Part shown: positions 31,601 through 41,478 of the stretch, one piece after another
Numbering within the stretch: position 1 is the first letter of the stretch
How the letters are laid out: each line of letters opens with the position of its first letter
Source of the DNA: JBCCBV01 sp039033855
GTDB taxonomy: Bacteria; Planctomycetota; Phycisphaerae; Phycisphaerales; Phycisphaeraceae
Length of the DNA stretch: 64,000 bases
Assembly: GCA_039033855.1 (NCBI GenBank)
Contig: JBCCBV010000006.1
Coordinates: 62,001 to 126,000, forward strand
Direction: 5' to 3'
Program-made: the position numbers and the translations under genes
Notes under the pieces: generated by a model
What the model saw: the letters and a program-made list of their open reading frames with translations, nothing else
What the model was told of the DNA's origin: nothing
Database searches by the model: none

Positions 31601-32481
31601 CCCTCGGGCAGGTTGGCCTGCTTCTCCTCGGCGATCGTGTTGAGGATCAGCATCTCGGAGTTGTTGGCGACCACGTCGACGCTCTTGAGCGGCGAACCCA
31701 TGACGGCTTCGAGCGCCTCACCAATGATGGCGCAAGCGGACACCAGCTCTTCGCCGGTGTCGGTGTCGACGATCGGCGCCGCGGCCACGTGCTCGGCCTT
31801 GAGGTCGGCGGTCTTGACCGTTTCGACCTGATAGAAGGTCCGGATCAGCGTGTCGGTGCTGGCGTAGTTTTCGTCGAGCGCCCGCAGGAACGTGGTGGCG
31901 GGGATCTTGGTGCTCTGGTCGATCCGCATCTGGAGAACGTCCTTTTTGGACACCTCCAGCTCGATCCACGAGCCGCGCTCGGGGATGATGCGGGCCGAGT
32001 GCAGCGGGCGGTCGCCCTCGGCCGACGCGATCGAAAAGTCGACGCCCGGCGAGCGGTGAAGCTGGTTCACGATGACCCGCTCGGCGCCGTTGACGATGTA
32101 CTCGCCGCCGCCCATGAGCACGGGGATCTCGCCCAGGTAGATCTCTTCCTCGACGATGTTCGGGTGGTCGTCGCGGACCAGGCGGACGCCGATGCGGAAC
32201 GGCATGCCGTAGGTCAGCCGCAGCTCCCGGCATTCATCGGGGGTGTAGCGGGGCTCGTCGAGCTTGTAATACAGGTACTCGACCCGCATCGTGCCGTCGT
32301 ACGACTCGATGGGGTAGACCTCGCGCAGCAGCGCCTCCAGGCCGACCTCGGGGTCGCGCCCGTCGAACGGCTTGTCGAGCTGCATGAAGCGGCGGTAGGC
32401 CCGCTCCTGCACATCCACCAGGTTGGGGACGGGAAGCGCGTCGCCGCGCTTCGAAAAGTTCCGAATCGATTTCAACCTCAT
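28693..32481 (-). CDS. rpoB: DNA-directed RNA polymerase subunit beta
   Basis: RpoB forms the other half of the RNA polymerase catalytic pincer. The 1262-residue product contains the rifampicin-region segment [64 protein letters not shown], and the carboxyl motif [19 protein letters not shown]. The ATG at 32481 gives [12 protein letters not shown] with GAGG six bases upstream; the frame is open to 32712 but the extra residues are not RpoB-like. Genes for ribosomal proteins L10 and L7/L12, the usual upstream neighbours, are absent; a TPR-like gene precedes it at a distance, so rpoBC has its own promoter. Confidence 0.97.
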   Translation of the reverse strand: MRLKSIRNFSKRGDALPVPNLVDVQERAYRRFMQLDKPFDGRDPEVGLEALLREVYPIESYDGTMRVEYLYYKLDEPRYTPDECRELRLTYGMPFRIGVRLVRDDHPNIVEEEIYLGEIPVLMGGGEYIVNGAERVIVNQLHRSPGVDFSIASAEGDRPLHSARIIPERGSWIELEVSKKDVLQMRIDQSTKIPATTFLRALDENYASTDTLIRTFYQVETVKTADLKAEHVAAAPIVDTDTGEELVSACAIIGEALEAVMGSPLKSVDVVANNSEMLILNTIAEEKQANLPEGLEVSEHEAALLALYARLRPGNPPQVDKAKQLFDEKFFDENRYRLGKVGRFRINRKFDLGVPEDVMSLRADDFLKVVSYILDLRSNRNKAHIDDIDHLGNRRLRTMDELAVEELRKGFLKLRRTVQERMSVKDPDELSKIADLVNSKSISSAIDHFFGRSELSQVVEQTNPLSQLTHERRLSALGPGGLNRKRAGFEVRDVHISHYGRVCPIETPEGTNIGLIVSLGIYTEVDEYGFLLTPYREVKNGKLTGEVVRLRADEEMKITLGPTDALQDDGTLTKGPVLARVDGDLAQVDSSQVEFVDISPKQIVGVSAAMIPFLEHDDANRALMGSNMQRQAVPLLRAEPTYVATGMEKDAPKYSGMVVRAKSGGVVTYVDAKQIVIDNADEYELRKFVGTGNHTCLNQKPIVNLGQKVAKDQIIADGPSTVEGELALGKSVLVGFNTFDGYNFEDAIVISERLVKDDVFTSVHVEEFDVEIRETKLGKEEFTRDIPNVSEKMLGQLDEHGIIRLGAYVKPGDILVGKVSPKSKSELTPEEKLLHAIFGRAGEDVKNDSLEVPAGTEGVVVGAKRFSRRMHLDDEQKKRLRREMREYEQSMDVRTVELFRQFVASVVEYTGSPIVDPSTRQQVGASDITEVVLEQIESFDLKWVKGSKDVKEQAQQLYDQFWPRIEAVRKEKQRKLAHMKRGDELASGVLEMVKVYLATKRPLSVGDKMAGRHGNKGVIARIVPIEDMPFLEDGTPVDILLNPLGVPSRMNVGQILETHLGWACQVLGFQAVTPVFDGATEQEIHDAIDEANAYAAKRLEETQGAHEPNELLAHMPHGGKVRLFDGRTGEPFDQKTTVGFMTMLKLHHLVDDKIHARATGPYSLITQQPLGGKARTGGQRFGEMEVWALEAYGAAYVLQELLTVKSDDVEGRTKIYESMVKGVNVLEAGMPVAFDVLCNEVKGLGLNITLEKAELEGAGPIL

Positions 32482-32606
32482 CGAGATCCTCGATCGATAA
32501 TCAACCTGCCGCTTGGGGCAAGCCGGGTGGGGCCTGCGGAACAGGAAAGACTGGTTGTGGGGATCGGCCGATCGATGGTCACACGCACCTTCGCCGCGAA
32601 CCCAGC

Positions 32607-32635
32607 ATCGTATACACCATTTGACCGGCGTGCAA
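32607..32635 (-). promoter_or_regulatory. Candidate promoter for rpoBC
   Basis: On the minus strand TTGCAC and TACGAT are separated by 17 bases, about 125 bases upstream of the rpoB start. Both differ from the sigma-70 consensus at two or three positions. The region is otherwise free of genes, so a promoter is expected here. Confidence 0.4.
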
Positions 32636-32719
32636 CTTGGCCCGGAAAACGTTCTTGACAGCACGCTCAGGCCGTGGATTCTCGGCGCTTGCAAGGTGCT
32701 CACCGTCTCCAAACAACCG

Positions 32720-34876
32720 CTATTTGACGCCGTAGTCCGGGTCGTCGGTCAGCCGGGGCAGCCAGCGGAGGCGGTCTGCCTCCGCTCCCAGCGGGGTCTG
32801 TCCACACCGAATCACCAAAGCTTTATAAAAGGCGTCCGCCGCGGGCGGGTCCATGACCCGCAGCCACGTGCCGGCAAGGCACAACCGGCGGGCCGTTTCG
32901 GGGTCTTCATTGGGCATCAGCAGCGTGGCCTGCCAGGCCCGGCGGGCCGCGAGATACGGGAAAGTCCGCTCCCAGGCCCCCCGCGCATCGACCCCGTCCC
33001 ACCGAGCGCGCTCCTCGGCCCCGACCTCGCCCGGCGACCGTTCGCCCAGCCGAAGCCGGGCCGCCCGGGCGCCGCGCTCCGCCCGGTAGCGCTTTTCGAC
33101 GTGCGGTAACGGTTCGCTCGACACCGCGTAGTAGGCTTGGCCCTCGAAGAACGTGGTGCGGGCCGCGCGCCACAAGGCGTCGGCACGCTCGGCCGGGGCG
33201 ACCGCCGGGTCGTGCCCAAGCTCCAGGTCGGCCACGATCGAGCGGTAACCCGTGCGCATCGACGGGGTGAACCACTGCAGGGCTTCGTCGTGCCGTTCGA
33301 GCCGGGCCAACCGACGGGCCAACACGTTCTCGAGCCACACGCCGTGAGTACCGCCCCGCTGGGCAACGCCCTGCGGTGACTCCCCGTTTCCAGGGGCTTG
33401 CTGGGCCTTGCGGGATCGACGCGCCTGTCGGCAGAACGCGGCGACTTCGTCCACGGTCAAGACCTGCTCGGCCAGGTAAGCGGCGTCGGCGTGCAGGCCG
33501 GCGGCGACAAAAGCGCCCAGGGCTTCGGTCAGGTCGCCGCGCTGGGTCAACAGCACCCCGAGCTCGCCAGAAAGCCCGGCCGGGTCCAGGGCGCCGCGAT
33601 TGGGGCCGTACCAAGCCGGGCTATGGCGTTGGCCCGCGCCGTCCGCCAGGCCGGCCCGCTGCCGGAGCAAAGCGATCGCGCGCCGCAAGTGCTCGACACC
33701 CGCGTCGTGCTCCCCGGCCCGCACCGCCAGCTTGGCCCGCACCCACTGGCCGAGCGCCGACGCCTCGCCCGCCCGCCCGGCCCAGCGTTCGGCCAGGTCC
33801 CACCGCCCGGCCCGATAGGCCGCCACCGCCGCCTGCGCCGCGCCTTGGGCATCAACACCGCCCGCCGATTCGAGCGCCGCCAACCACCGATCCGACGAGC
33901 TGGCGGGCATCTCCCACCACCAGGGCGGACGGCTGGCGACCACCCGCGTCACCAGGTTGCGCACCGCCGGGTCCGCGGCCGCCCGGGCCATGTCGGCGTC
34001 ATTCAGACCCAACACCCGCTCGGCGATCGCGATGAGCGAAGACCGCACCTCGCCCCCCTGCCGCCAGTGGGCGCGGTAGGCCTCGATGCCCGCCGACCAG
34101 TCGCCGCGGTCCATCGCCAGCCGGCCGCGCCACCCCCAGGCCTCGCCCGCCAACCCCAAAGCGTCGACAAAGCCCCGGTCCGAAAGGTCGATCGCCCGAA
34201 TGAACGCAACCTCGGCCTGACCGGCGTCGATCGTTAAGTCGCTGCGCCCGAGCATGTACGCCGCCCACACCGAGCGATACCGCCGCTGATCTTCGGGCAA
34301 CGCCAGCAACGCCCGCCAATGCCCTCTGGCTTCTTCAAGAAGGCCGAACCGATATGCCGCGGCGCCCCGCGCGTACAGGTCGAACTCTGCGGGAAGACCG
34401 GCCAAGGGCGCAGGCGGCTCGCCCGCCGCGACGGGTTGACGGATCGCCGGGCGACGACCCTTGGCCCGGGGCATGGCCTGGGCATCGAGCGACTGACGAA
34501 ACGCCGCGTACGCCGCGACCTGCTGAGCGATCTGATGCCGGGGCGCTCCGAGTTCGCCCAGGCGCTCGGCCAACTCCGAGAGTTCGGTTTGCGTGGTCGC
34601 GCTGCCCAGGCGACGCCCCGCGCGACGCATTTCCGGTTCGGGTTCGTCTAAGAGTTCCCACGACCGCAGCGCCGCGCCGCTGGCGCCGTGCTTGGAAACA
34701 CCCGGCGGATCGACGACCAGGCGCGTGCCCCGACCCAGCCACCCCGACCACGCCCACGACCCGCCGCAAGCCCAGGCCGTAGCGCCCGCGAGCGCGAAAA
34801 CGGCCCCCGCCGTCGCGAGCCAGAGTCGGGGGCGTTTAGGGAGACCCCGTGCCCGTTTGATCTTGCGGTGTTCCAC
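32720..34876 (-). CDS. TPR-like repeat protein with amino-terminal membrane anchor
   Basis: The 718-residue product begins with a basic stretch and a hydrophobic helix ([22 protein letters not shown]). It then has a long helical region with repeated A/L/R-rich hairpins resembling TPR or Sel1-like repeats ([57 protein letters not shown]). It probably scaffolds proteins on the outer face of the inner membrane. The GTG at 34876 follows AAGGAG by 7 bases and overlaps the upstream DUF3142 gene by 41 bases. A low-complexity insertion ([15 protein letters not shown]) near residue 500 contains CCCCTGGAAACGGGG, reminiscent of the window-wide GC-rich motif. DUF3142 genes are found beside such proteins in other bacteria. 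Function unknown. Confidence 0.65.
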   Translation of the reverse strand: MEHRKIKRARGLPKRPRLWLATAGAVFALAGATAWACGGSWAWSGWLGRGTRLVVDPPGVSKHGASGAALRSWELLDEPEPEMRRAGRRLGSATTQTELSELAERLGELGAPRHQIAQQVAAYAAFRQSLDAQAMPRAKGRRPAIRQPVAAGEPPAPLAGLPAEFDLYARGAAAYRFGLLEEARGHWRALLALPEDQRRYRSVWAAYMLGRSDLTIDAGQAEVAFIRAIDLSDRGFVDALGLAGEAWGWRGRLAMDRGDWSAGIEAYRAHWRQGGEVRSSLIAIAERVLGLNDADMARAAADPAVRNLVTRVVASRPPWWWEMPASSSDRWLAALESAGGVDAQGAAQAAVAAYRAGRWDLAERWAGRAGEASALGQWVRAKLAVRAGEHDAGVEHLRRAIALLRQRAGLADGAGQRHSPAWYGPNRGALDPAGLSGELGVLLTQRGDLTEALGAFVAAGLHADAAYLAEQVLTVDEVAAFCRQARRSRKAQQAPGNGESPQGVAQRGGTHGVWLENVLARRLARLERHDEALQWFTPSMRTGYRSIVADLELGHDPAVAPAERADALWRAARTTFFEGQAYYAVSSEPLPHVEKRYRAERGARAARLRLGERSPGEVGAEERARWDGVDARGAWERTFPYLAARRAWQATLLMPNEDPETARRLCLAGTWLRVMDPPAADAFYKALVIRCGQTPLGAEADRLRWLPRLTDDPDYGVK

Positions 34877-36293
34877 GCCACGGCTCCTTCCGTTGGCTCG
34901 ATCGATCGTCCGAATCCACCCACGCCGCCGACGGCCCTGCCGGCCCGGTGAGGGGTGCCCCACCCGGGGCGGACGCCCACATCATGACAGCTTCGCGCCC
35001 CGGGCCAAGGCGCAAAGCATCCGCGCCGTCAGAATCGAGCCGTAAGGCGCCTCCATCCGCCCGCCAAACCCATCCGACGGGCGAGTCGCGGAACACGCCG
35101 CCGGAGCCTTGTGCGACGCCGGACGACAGGCCGTCCACCCGGATCGACGCGCCGACGGTTTCGGACGTTTCGCCCTGGTTTTGAACGACAACTTCGAGCA
35201 AGCCTGGCCGGGGCTCGCGCACCACCAGTTGGACCGCCCGCAACGGCGGACGGCCGGCCGCCACCGCCCGCAACGCCGGGCCCGACCACGCCAACTCGGC
35301 CCCGGGCTCGGCCAACCGGAACCACGCCAAGCCGACCAGTTGCACCGGCCGCCGAGACCGCCATCGCGTGACCAACTCCGAAATCGCCTGCGCGTCCGAC
35401 TTCAGCTCGACCTCGCGCTCGCCGGGCCGCAGCGCTCGATCGCCCCGCGCCGCGAACTGGTTCTGATTGACGAAACGGCCCTGGTCGTCAAACCGCAGCT
35501 GCACCGAATACGTCGGCAGCGACACCGCGAACGGCCGCCCCAGCCGAGCGGCTTGTTCGACCCAGCGCAGCGCCCGGGCAGGCTCGACCAACGGCGGCAC
35601 GTCGTCCACCCGCTTCGGCGGACGCAGCGCATGCACCTGAAGCACATAGAGATCGCAGGCGCGCGTCACTCGCACGAACGACGGGCGGTCGAGCCATGCC
35701 GGCAGCGCCGTGATGGACAGCCGCCAGGCCGGGTCGATCTGCGTTCTCAGTTTTTTCAGCAAGTTCGCATAGTCGCCTAGCCGCCGGCTTGGGCAGTCGA
35801 AGTCGAGTTGCACACCCGTGACCGCCAGACCGGGCGCGAGGTCCGCGATACGGTCGGCCGTGGCTCGCCAATGCGCGGCGAGTTCATCGATCGCGGCGTC
35901 CGGCCGGTCCAACGGCGCCCCGCGCTCGTCGAGCCGGGCTACCAGCCAAACGTGGGTCGGGCCTGCGGCGTCTGGTTGATCTCCGAGCGCCTCTGCCAGC
36001 GCGGCCCAATCGACCGAAGCCGCGCGCACCAAGTAGCCGTCGCCTTCGCGTTGCAGCTCCGCGGTCTTGATCCACAGCGGGGCGCCAGGACCTTCCGCAA
36101 CCCACCCGGCGAAGTGCCTTGCGCACAACCCGGCCTGCTCGGCCAAGCCGGGCGGCCAGGATTCGTGCCAGACATAGACCGACGCGTGCATCGGCCCGGC
36201 CGTGCGGTCGGTCACCGGCCAAGGCGGCGTGGCTTGCGTGCCCAACCCGCCCAAGGCCAGCACCCACAGCGTGTAGAGCAGGCCGCGCAGCAC
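34836..36293 (-). CDS. DUF3142 domain protein
   Basis: The 485-residue product has a short signal or anchor (about 1-22). Its domain resembles DUF3142, a TIM-barrel-like family: ASVYVWHESWPP, LAVTGVQLDFDCPSRRLGDYANLLKKLR, ITALPAWL, LYVLQVHALRPPK and VSLPTYSVQLRF. The ordered barrel strands ending in Asp and Glu recall glycoside hydrolases, and an activity on extracellular glycans is possible but unproven. A beta-rich carboxyl part follows (VREPRPGLLEVVVQNQGETS). The gene begins 6 bases after the diacylglycerol-kinase-like gene and overlaps the TPR-like gene, so the three form one transcription unit. Confidence 0.75.
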   Translation of the reverse strand: MLRGLLYTLWVLALGGLGTQATPPWPVTDRTAGPMHASVYVWHESWPPGLAEQAGLCARHFAGWVAEGPGAPLWIKTAELQREGDGYLVRAASVDWAALAEALGDQPDAAGPTHVWLVARLDERGAPLDRPDAAIDELAAHWRATADRIADLAPGLAVTGVQLDFDCPSRRLGDYANLLKKLRTQIDPAWRLSITALPAWLDRPSFVRVTRACDLYVLQVHALRPPKRVDDVPPLVEPARALRWVEQAARLGRPFAVSLPTYSVQLRFDDQGRFVNQNQFAARGDRALRPGEREVELKSDAQAISELVTRWRSRRPVQLVGLAWFRLAEPGAELAWSGPALRAVAAGRPPLRAVQLVVREPRPGLLEVVVQNQGETSETVGASIRVDGLSSGVAQGSGGVFRDSPVGWVWRADGGALRLDSDGADALRLGPGREAVMMWASAPGGAPLTGPAGPSAAWVDSDDRSSQRKEPWRGTPQDQTGTGSP

Positions 36294-36299
36294 CAGCGG

Positions 36300-37487
36300 T
36301 CACCCCCCCGCCGAGGCGATTGGTGCGGGCGTCGGCGTCGCTGGGGGCGTCAGGTTCAGCAGACGAAGCCGTCCGGGTTCGAGGCCGATCTGCGCGGGGG
36401 TCACGCCGGCCAGGTCACCGTCGACTTGCACCGGGGCGGGCTGCGTGGGATCGACCGGTTCCAGCCGGACAGTGCGGGCCCGGCCGACTTCGACGTCGCC
36501 CCGACGTGCGTGGCGCCCAAGCACAACCGACGTCGCGTAACCAAGCGCCCGCCCCAGACCCGGCCGGCGCAGCACCACAAAGTCCAACCACCCGTCCCCA
36601 GGGTCGGCGCCCGGCGCAAACGGCAGACCGCCCCCATATTCTGGAAGATTGAAGACAAACACGTGGGCGCCTTCGACCGCCCGGCCGTCGGCGATCAAAC
36701 GCGTCATCGGGTAGCGGTACCGGCCGAGCGCCGCCACGACGTGCTGCGCGTACGAGCTTCGGCGGACCCGCTTGAGCCGGCCCGGCTCGGCCCCCACAGA
36801 CCGCCAGCGTTCGACCCGGCGGACCACGTCGGCATCCAACCCGGCCGAGACCATGCAGGTCCAGCGCCGGGGCGGCGCATCGCCCGCGTCTGCTGCACCG
36901 CCCATCGACGCGGCCGTCAGCCGCCCCAGGTCGATCGCCCGGCCGCCGTGCGAGCCCAGCAGCGACTTCGCCAGCGCCTCGGGCCCCATGCCGCGCACGC
37001 CGGCGTAACGCGCCAGCAGGTTCTCATTCCCCAGCGGCAGCAGACCGACGGGCGGGACCGGGATGGAAGAGCGGGCATCGTCGAGCAGAGCCGCCATGCG
37101 CGAAACCGCCCCGCCAATCGAGCCGTCGCCACCGGCCACCACCACCGCGTCGAGGTTCCCAAGCGCCTCGGGCGAGCCTAGCGCCGGGGAGTGCTCCGGC
37201 CGGTCCCAAATCAATTCCACCGCCACGCCCGCGTTGCGCAACGTGGCGCTGAAGCGTTCCACGATGCCGCGGTTCGACTTGGCCCCGCTGAACGGGTTGG
37301 CGACCACCGCGATGCGCGACCCCGGGCCGATCGGCCGGGCGCCTTGCGGTTGAGGCTCGGTGGGGTCCGTGGGCTTGTTCTGTGCAGGTGCGAAGCCAGA
37401 CGCGTGGTCGGCGCGGGCGTCTGCGGGCGCAGCCTGACCGCTTGGCGATTCGGTGGCGGCAGCGCCTTGGAACGATTCAGCGGGCAT
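36300..37487 (-). CDS. Diacylglycerol-kinase-family lipid kinase
   Basis: The 395-residue product contains the DAGK catalytic fold: IAVVANPFSGAKSNRGIVERF (about 59-79), DAVVVAGGDGSIGGAVSRM with the GGDGS nucleotide loop (about 117-123), VGLLPLGNENLLARYAGV, and a second beta domain ending RLEPVDPTQPAPVQVDGDLAGVTP. Bacterial members phosphorylate diacylglycerol, sphingosine-like or undecaprenol lipids. The first ~55 residues are Ala/Pro-rich and probably disordered; an internal start is possible. The Thr of the classical GDGT loop is Ser here, which is seen in some members. It heads a three-gene unit with the DUF3142 and TPR-like genes, which hints at lipid or envelope work. Confidence 0.82.
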   Translation of the reverse strand: MPAESFQGAAATESPSGQAAPADARADHASGFAPAQNKPTDPTEPQPQGARPIGPGSRIAVVANPFSGAKSNRGIVERFSATLRNAGVAVELIWDRPEHSPALGSPEALGNLDAVVVAGGDGSIGGAVSRMAALLDDARSSIPVPPVGLLPLGNENLLARYAGVRGMGPEALAKSLLGSHGGRAIDLGRLTAASMGGAADAGDAPPRRWTCMVSAGLDADVVRRVERWRSVGAEPGRLKRVRRSSYAQHVVAALGRYRYPMTRLIADGRAVEGAHVFVFNLPEYGGGLPFAPGADPGDGWLDFVVLRRPGLGRALGYATSVVLGRHARRGDVEVGRARTVRLEPVDPTQPAPVQVDGDLAGVTPAQIGLEPGRLRLLNLTPPATPTPAPIASAGG

Positions 37488-37618
37488 GGTCGCACGATAC
37501 CCACGCCCTTGGCACTCGGCGGAGGATCGCTCTTTCGGAAAATATATCTCGCCCGGTCAGCCAGTTCGGCCGGCTCGGTCCAGACCGTGTCCGGTCGTAG
37601 TCAGGCCGGTCAGGCCGG

Positions 37619-38056
37619 TCAGGCCGCGAGCAGGTCGGGCATCGTGGCGATCGGCCGGGTGCGGGCGCCGGGCTCGTCGTCGCGCCAATGGGCGATCGAA
37701 GGCTGCTCGGGGTCCCAGCAGAGCGAAATCTCGCCGTCGAGGCTGCGGGCCGGGAAGTCCACCTCGCCACGCTCGAAGTCGCGCAGCTCCACACCGACCG
37801 CGTGCAGCTCGTCGACGAGGTCGCCCAGGCGATCCATCGATGCGGCGTAGGCGCTTTCGAGCTCGGTTGCGGTTTCCGCGTTGGGCGCCGATTCGAGTTC
37901 GCGGCGCAGGGCCACGATGCGGGCGTACGTTTCGCGGACATCCACCACCACCCGGCTCACGTACGGCAGCGCGCTCTGGGCGCGTTCGAGCGTGAATAGG
38001 GTTCGGGTGTCCGCCAACGGGCCGTAGTTTGCTTCGACGGTCTGTTGCGGGGCCAT
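37619..38056 (-). CDS. DUF2203 family protein
   Basis: The 145-residue product fits DUF2203: FTLERAQSALPYVSRVVVDVRE (about 21-42), coiled helices, then LVDELHAVGVELRDFERGEVDFPARSLDGEISLCWDPEQPSIAHWR. Members are small cytoplasmic proteins of unknown role with an ordered helical first half and a conserved DFP/CW segment. The ATG at 38056 is the natural family start; a much longer frame reaches 39337 but reads antisense-like sequence through the neighbouring gene. It follows the coiled-coil membrane protein gene by 92 bases on the same strand. Confidence 0.88.
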   Translation of the reverse strand: MAPQQTVEANYGPLADTRTLFTLERAQSALPYVSRVVVDVRETYARIVALRRELESAPNAETATELESAYAASMDRLGDLVDELHAVGVELRDFERGEVDFPARSLDGEISLCWDPEQPSIAHWRDDEPGARTRPIATMPDLLAA

Positions 38057-38148
38057 GCGGGTCTCCGATCGGGCTGCGGTGTTCCGGTCATCGGCTCGGA
38101 CCGCCCGCGTGGTGCAATCCCCGGAGCGATTCGGCGGAAAATCTTCGT

Positions 38149-40446
38149 TCAGGCCTCGCCGGGCTTGGCCGCACGCTTGAGGGGCGACCAGGTCTGCGGC
38201 TTGTCGAGGACTTCGAGCTGCGGGAGCGACTCGGCGTCCATCAGCCGTCGGCTCCGGCCGAGCAGCACCCGGGCCAGGCCGAACAGCACCAGCGCCCCGG
38301 CCGACGCCGCGCCAAAGACCTTGAGCGAGAACTCCAGCCGCTTGTCTTCGACCGGGTTCTCCAGCGTGTCCGCCGCCACCGAGACCTTGGTGGAGTCGGG
38401 GCGATCGGCCTTGCGGTCCATCGACATCTGATAGCTGACCACCGACCGGCCGAGGGCTTCGAGCACGGCCTTGTCGACCTCGGGCTGCTCGCCGCGATAC
38501 GTCAACTCGACCCGCCCCGCCTCGCCCGAAGCGCTCAAACGTGAATCCAGCTCCACCCGCATGGCCTGGGGGCTGGCGAACGGCCGAAGCTCTTTGCGGT
38601 CGAGCTGCTCCACCGCGCCGCTGAGCACGGCCGGGGTCAGGACGACTTCGCGCAAGAACGGCGCGGGCGCCGGGCCCGGGCCGGGCTCGCCGTCTTCGTT
38701 GGGTTCGCCGCGGACCTCGAGCGTCATCGTGCTGGCCCAGACCGGCTTGATCCACTGCGTGCCGGCGAACCAGGACACCGCGCCAATCGCCGACAGCGCC
38801 AGCATCACGCCGATCACCAGCGTCGCCGCGCGGTGCGTGGCCCACTTGCGGACCATCTGCGACTCGGACGACTCGAGGAACTTCTTGACCTCGACCAGCA
38901 TCTGACGCTCGCGTTCCAGCCCGGCCAGCTGCTGACCGGCCGACTGGACCTTGTTCTCCGCCTGACGCAGCTTGCGCCCGCGGTCGCGGATCATCTTGTG
39001 GTAGCGGTGCAGCTTGGTTCGGCGGGCGCGGATCGCAGATTCGGCGTCGCGCAGCGCTTTGACACGCTCGGCGTCGCTGCCGGTCTCGCCGGCCTTGGCG
39101 GTGTCGGCGAGCGCCTGGGCGTGGGCCTCGGCGTCGGCCCGCAGCGCTTCGAGCTCGCGCTCGCGTTCGCGCAGTTCCTCGGCCCGGCGGTCGAGCTCTT
39201 GCTGCTGCGACGCCAACACCGCGGTGCGCTGGTCCAGCTCCTCGGTCCGCTCGGTGAGCACGGCCTGGTCGAACGTCGAGCCTTCCGACGACTGTTCCCC
39301 CGACGATTCCGTCCGCTCGGCCCGGCGGGCTTCCCACGCGTCGCGCTCGTCTTCGAGGGCGTCGGCGCGCTCGTCCAGTTCGGCGGCCCGGCGTTCGAGG
39401 GCGCTCTCGCGCTCCTTGAGATTGGACCGGCTGGCGTCGAGTTCGGCTTGCAAGCGCTCGACGTCCGCGCGGGCCGCTGCGAGTGAAGCCAGATCGGCCT
39501 CGGCCGACGCGTCGAACCCCTCGGACTCCTCGCCGGCCAGGGCCGACGCACGCTCGGACAACTCGTTGCGAGCCGTCTCCAACCGCTTCTGCTGGTCTTC
39601 GATGGCCTCGGCGCGGAGCTTGAGGTCCATCTTCTGCTTCTCCGCGTCCTTGCGCGACGCGGTCAGCTGGTCTTTCAACTCCGCCACGACCGTGCGATCG
39701 ACCTCGAGCTGCTTGAGCTCGACCCGGGTGCGCTCGCGGGTGTCTTCCAGTTCCTTTTGATCGCGTTCGATCGCCTCGGCGGCCTCGGCCACAACCTGCC
39801 GGCGCGACTCGATCTCCTGCTTTTCTGCTTCAAGGCGTTGACGCTGCTCGGCCAGCTGCGACTCGCGCTCGGCGAGTTCTTGCGCCTTGGCGTCGACCTG
39901 CTTGCGCCCGGCCTCGACCTCGTCTCGCTCGGCGTCGAGCTTGGCCCGCGCATCGTCGGCCTGCTGCTGGGCCGCCTCGGCTTTGGCGAGCGCCTCGGAC
40001 TCGATCGATTCGACCTCTTCGGCCCGGCGGTCGAGCTCTTGCTGACGCGCATCGGCCTCGGCCTGGGCTTGACGGCCAGCGGTCTCCGCCTGTTCGCGCA
40101 GCGAAGCCACACGCTCGCGCTCGGCTTCGATCTCGCCCTGAGCCGACTCAACCGCCTGCCGCTGCTCGGCGAGCGCGGCCTGGGCGTCGTCGAGCTCTTT
40201 CCGGCGTTCGTCGAGCGACCGGTCTTGGGCTTCGAGCTCGCCCTTTCGGCGTTCGAGCTCTTCGCCCTCGCGCTTGAGCGAGTCGACCTGGTGCTCGGTC
40301 TGCGACTGCCACGCCTTGAGCTGGCCCAGGCGCGACTCCAGGTCGGCCAACAGGTCCAGCGGCTGCTGCGTGGTCGGGTCAAAACCCGACGCGGGCGCCG
40401 GGCTCGCGGGATCAGACGCAGAAGATGGGTTCGCGTTGTCGGTCAT
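38149..40446 (-). CDS. Coiled-coil membrane protein with Wzz-like carboxyl region
   Basis: The 765-residue product has a disordered first 30 residues. Residues 35-535 are almost uninterrupted coiled coil rich in E, A, R and Q. A membrane helix follows at 541-560 (LVIGVMLALSAIGAVSWF), then an extracytoplasmic stretch of about 150 residues (VVLTPAVLSGAVEQLDRKEL, RVELTYRGEQPEVDKAVLEALG), a second helix near 709-728 and a short basic tail. Two helices flanking a periplasmic domain resemble Wzz/BY-kinase polysaccharide chain-length regulators, and the VVLTPAVL and Y-R-G-x-P sections are consistent with that. In Wzz proteins the coiled coil lies in the periplasm; here it precedes the first helix and would be cytoplasmic. 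The identity is tentative. Confidence 0.65.
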   Translation of the reverse strand: MTDNANPSSASDPASPAPASGFDPTTQQPLDLLADLESRLGQLKAWQSQTEHQVDSLKREGEELERRKGELEAQDRSLDERRKELDDAQAALAEQRQAVESAQGEIEAERERVASLREQAETAGRQAQAEADARQQELDRRAEEVESIESEALAKAEAAQQQADDARAKLDAERDEVEAGRKQVDAKAQELAERESQLAEQRQRLEAEKQEIESRRQVVAEAAEAIERDQKELEDTRERTRVELKQLEVDRTVVAELKDQLTASRKDAEKQKMDLKLRAEAIEDQQKRLETARNELSERASALAGEESEGFDASAEADLASLAAARADVERLQAELDASRSNLKERESALERRAAELDERADALEDERDAWEARRAERTESSGEQSSEGSTFDQAVLTERTEELDQRTAVLASQQQELDRRAEELRERERELEALRADAEAHAQALADTAKAGETGSDAERVKALRDAESAIRARRTKLHRYHKMIRDRGRKLRQAENKVQSAGQQLAGLERERQMLVEVKKFLESSESQMVRKWATHRAATLVIGVMLALSAIGAVSWFAGTQWIKPVWASTMTLEVRGEPNEDGEPGPGPAPAPFLREVVLTPAVLSGAVEQLDRKELRPFASPQAMRVELDSRLSASGEAGRVELTYRGEQPEVDKAVLEALGRSVVSYQMSMDRKADRPDSTKVSVAADTLENPVEDKRLEFSLKVFGAASAGALVLFGLARVLLGRSRRLMDAESLPQLEVLDKPQTWSPLKRAAKPGEA

Positions 40447-40607
40447 CGCCGCTCACAGCCCCGGGAACGTGGAAACCTCCGGCTACAAGGGTTCGATCGG
40501 CTACCGGGCCAGTCGGTTTGAGCCGCACGACCTGTAAACTCGCCCACACTTGGCCGACGGCCGCGCCAAGCGTTATCGGCCGCAAGGTCCGACACCCGGC
40601 GTCGCCC

Positions 40608-41414
40608 ATGCCCCCCGACCCGATTTGGCAGCTCGAAAGCCTCTCGGCCGGCTACGCCAAGGCCAGACCGGCCGTGCACGAAGTCCATGCCACGGCCCAT
40701 GCCGGCCGGCTGGTCGCCGTCCTCGGCCCCAACGCCGCTGGCAAGACCACCCTGCTCCGGGCGATGCTTGGGTCGCTCCGCCCAACGCAAGGCCAGGCCC
40801 GGCTCCGGGGCAAGCCGTCGCACCGGATCGGCGCCGCGGACCTGGCGCAACAACTCGCCTGGGTCCCTCAATCGACGGCCGACGCGCTCGGCTTTTCCGT
40901 AGCGGAACTCGTGGGGCTGGGCCTGACGGCCTCCGGTGAAAAGCGGACGTCTCCACAATCCGCCCAACGGCAGCACGACGCGCTCCGCCTGGCCGACGTG
41001 CAAGACCTCGTCGCTCGGCCGATCGGCCGGCTGTCGGCCGGGCAGCGCCAACGGGTCGTGCTCGCCCGAGCGCTCGCGCAATGCGGGCCACGCTGCGTGT
41101 CGATCCTTGCCGACGAACCCACCGCGGCGCTCGACCCGCCCCACGCCCACGCGGTGCTGGGAGTCCTGCGCGGGCTGACCCGCCGAGCGGATGGGCCGGT
41201 GTCGGTCGTCGCCGTGCTGCACGACCTGGACCTGGCCGCCGCCTACGCCGACGACGCCTGGCTGATGTCCGACGGCAAGCTGGTCGCGGCTGGTCCCGTT
41301 GGGGAAGTCTTGACGCCGGAGCGTCTCGAACAGGCGTATGGCGCCGCCTTCACGCGCGACCCGCCCCCCGACGACCGCAGGGCGCCGCGCCTCGCACGGC
41401 CCGCCTTGCCTTAG
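40608..41414 (+). CDS. ABC transporter ATP-binding protein, FecE/HmuV-like
   Basis: The 268-residue product has Walker A GPNAAGKTTL (about 39-48), Q-loop VPQSTADALGFSVAEL, signature LSAGQRQRV, Walker B VSILADEPTAALD and H-loop VAVLHDLDLAA. The arrangement resembles ATPases of iron-siderophore, heme or cobalamin importers. No permease or binding protein lies beside it, so it is an orphan here and must pair with products encoded elsewhere. The ATG at 40608 is the last before MPPDPIWQLESLSAGY; longer starts add non-conserved residues. The upstream gap of 160 bases to the divergent coiled-coil gene should hold its promoter. Confidence 0.87.
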   Translation: MPPDPIWQLESLSAGYAKARPAVHEVHATAHAGRLVAVLGPNAAGKTTLLRAMLGSLRPTQGQARLRGKPSHRIGAADLAQQLAWVPQSTADALGFSVAELVGLGLTASGEKRTSPQSAQRQHDALRLADVQDLVARPIGRLSAGQRQRVVLARALAQCGPRCVSILADEPTAALDPPHAHAVLGVLRGLTRRADGPVSVVAVLHDLDLAAAYADDAWLMSDGKLVAAGPVGEVLTPERLEQAYGAAFTRDPPPDDRRAPRLARPALP

Positions 41415-41478
41415 ACTGTTCACCCGCGGCCGCGTGACCGGCCCCCCCGGACCGACCTCTTCGCATAGGAACGCACTC

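Noticed and set aside
38057..39337. Long amino extension of the DUF2203 protein
   Set aside because: This frame lies across the coding sequence of the coiled-coil protein on the same strand and reads as Arg/Gly/Ala-rich noise.
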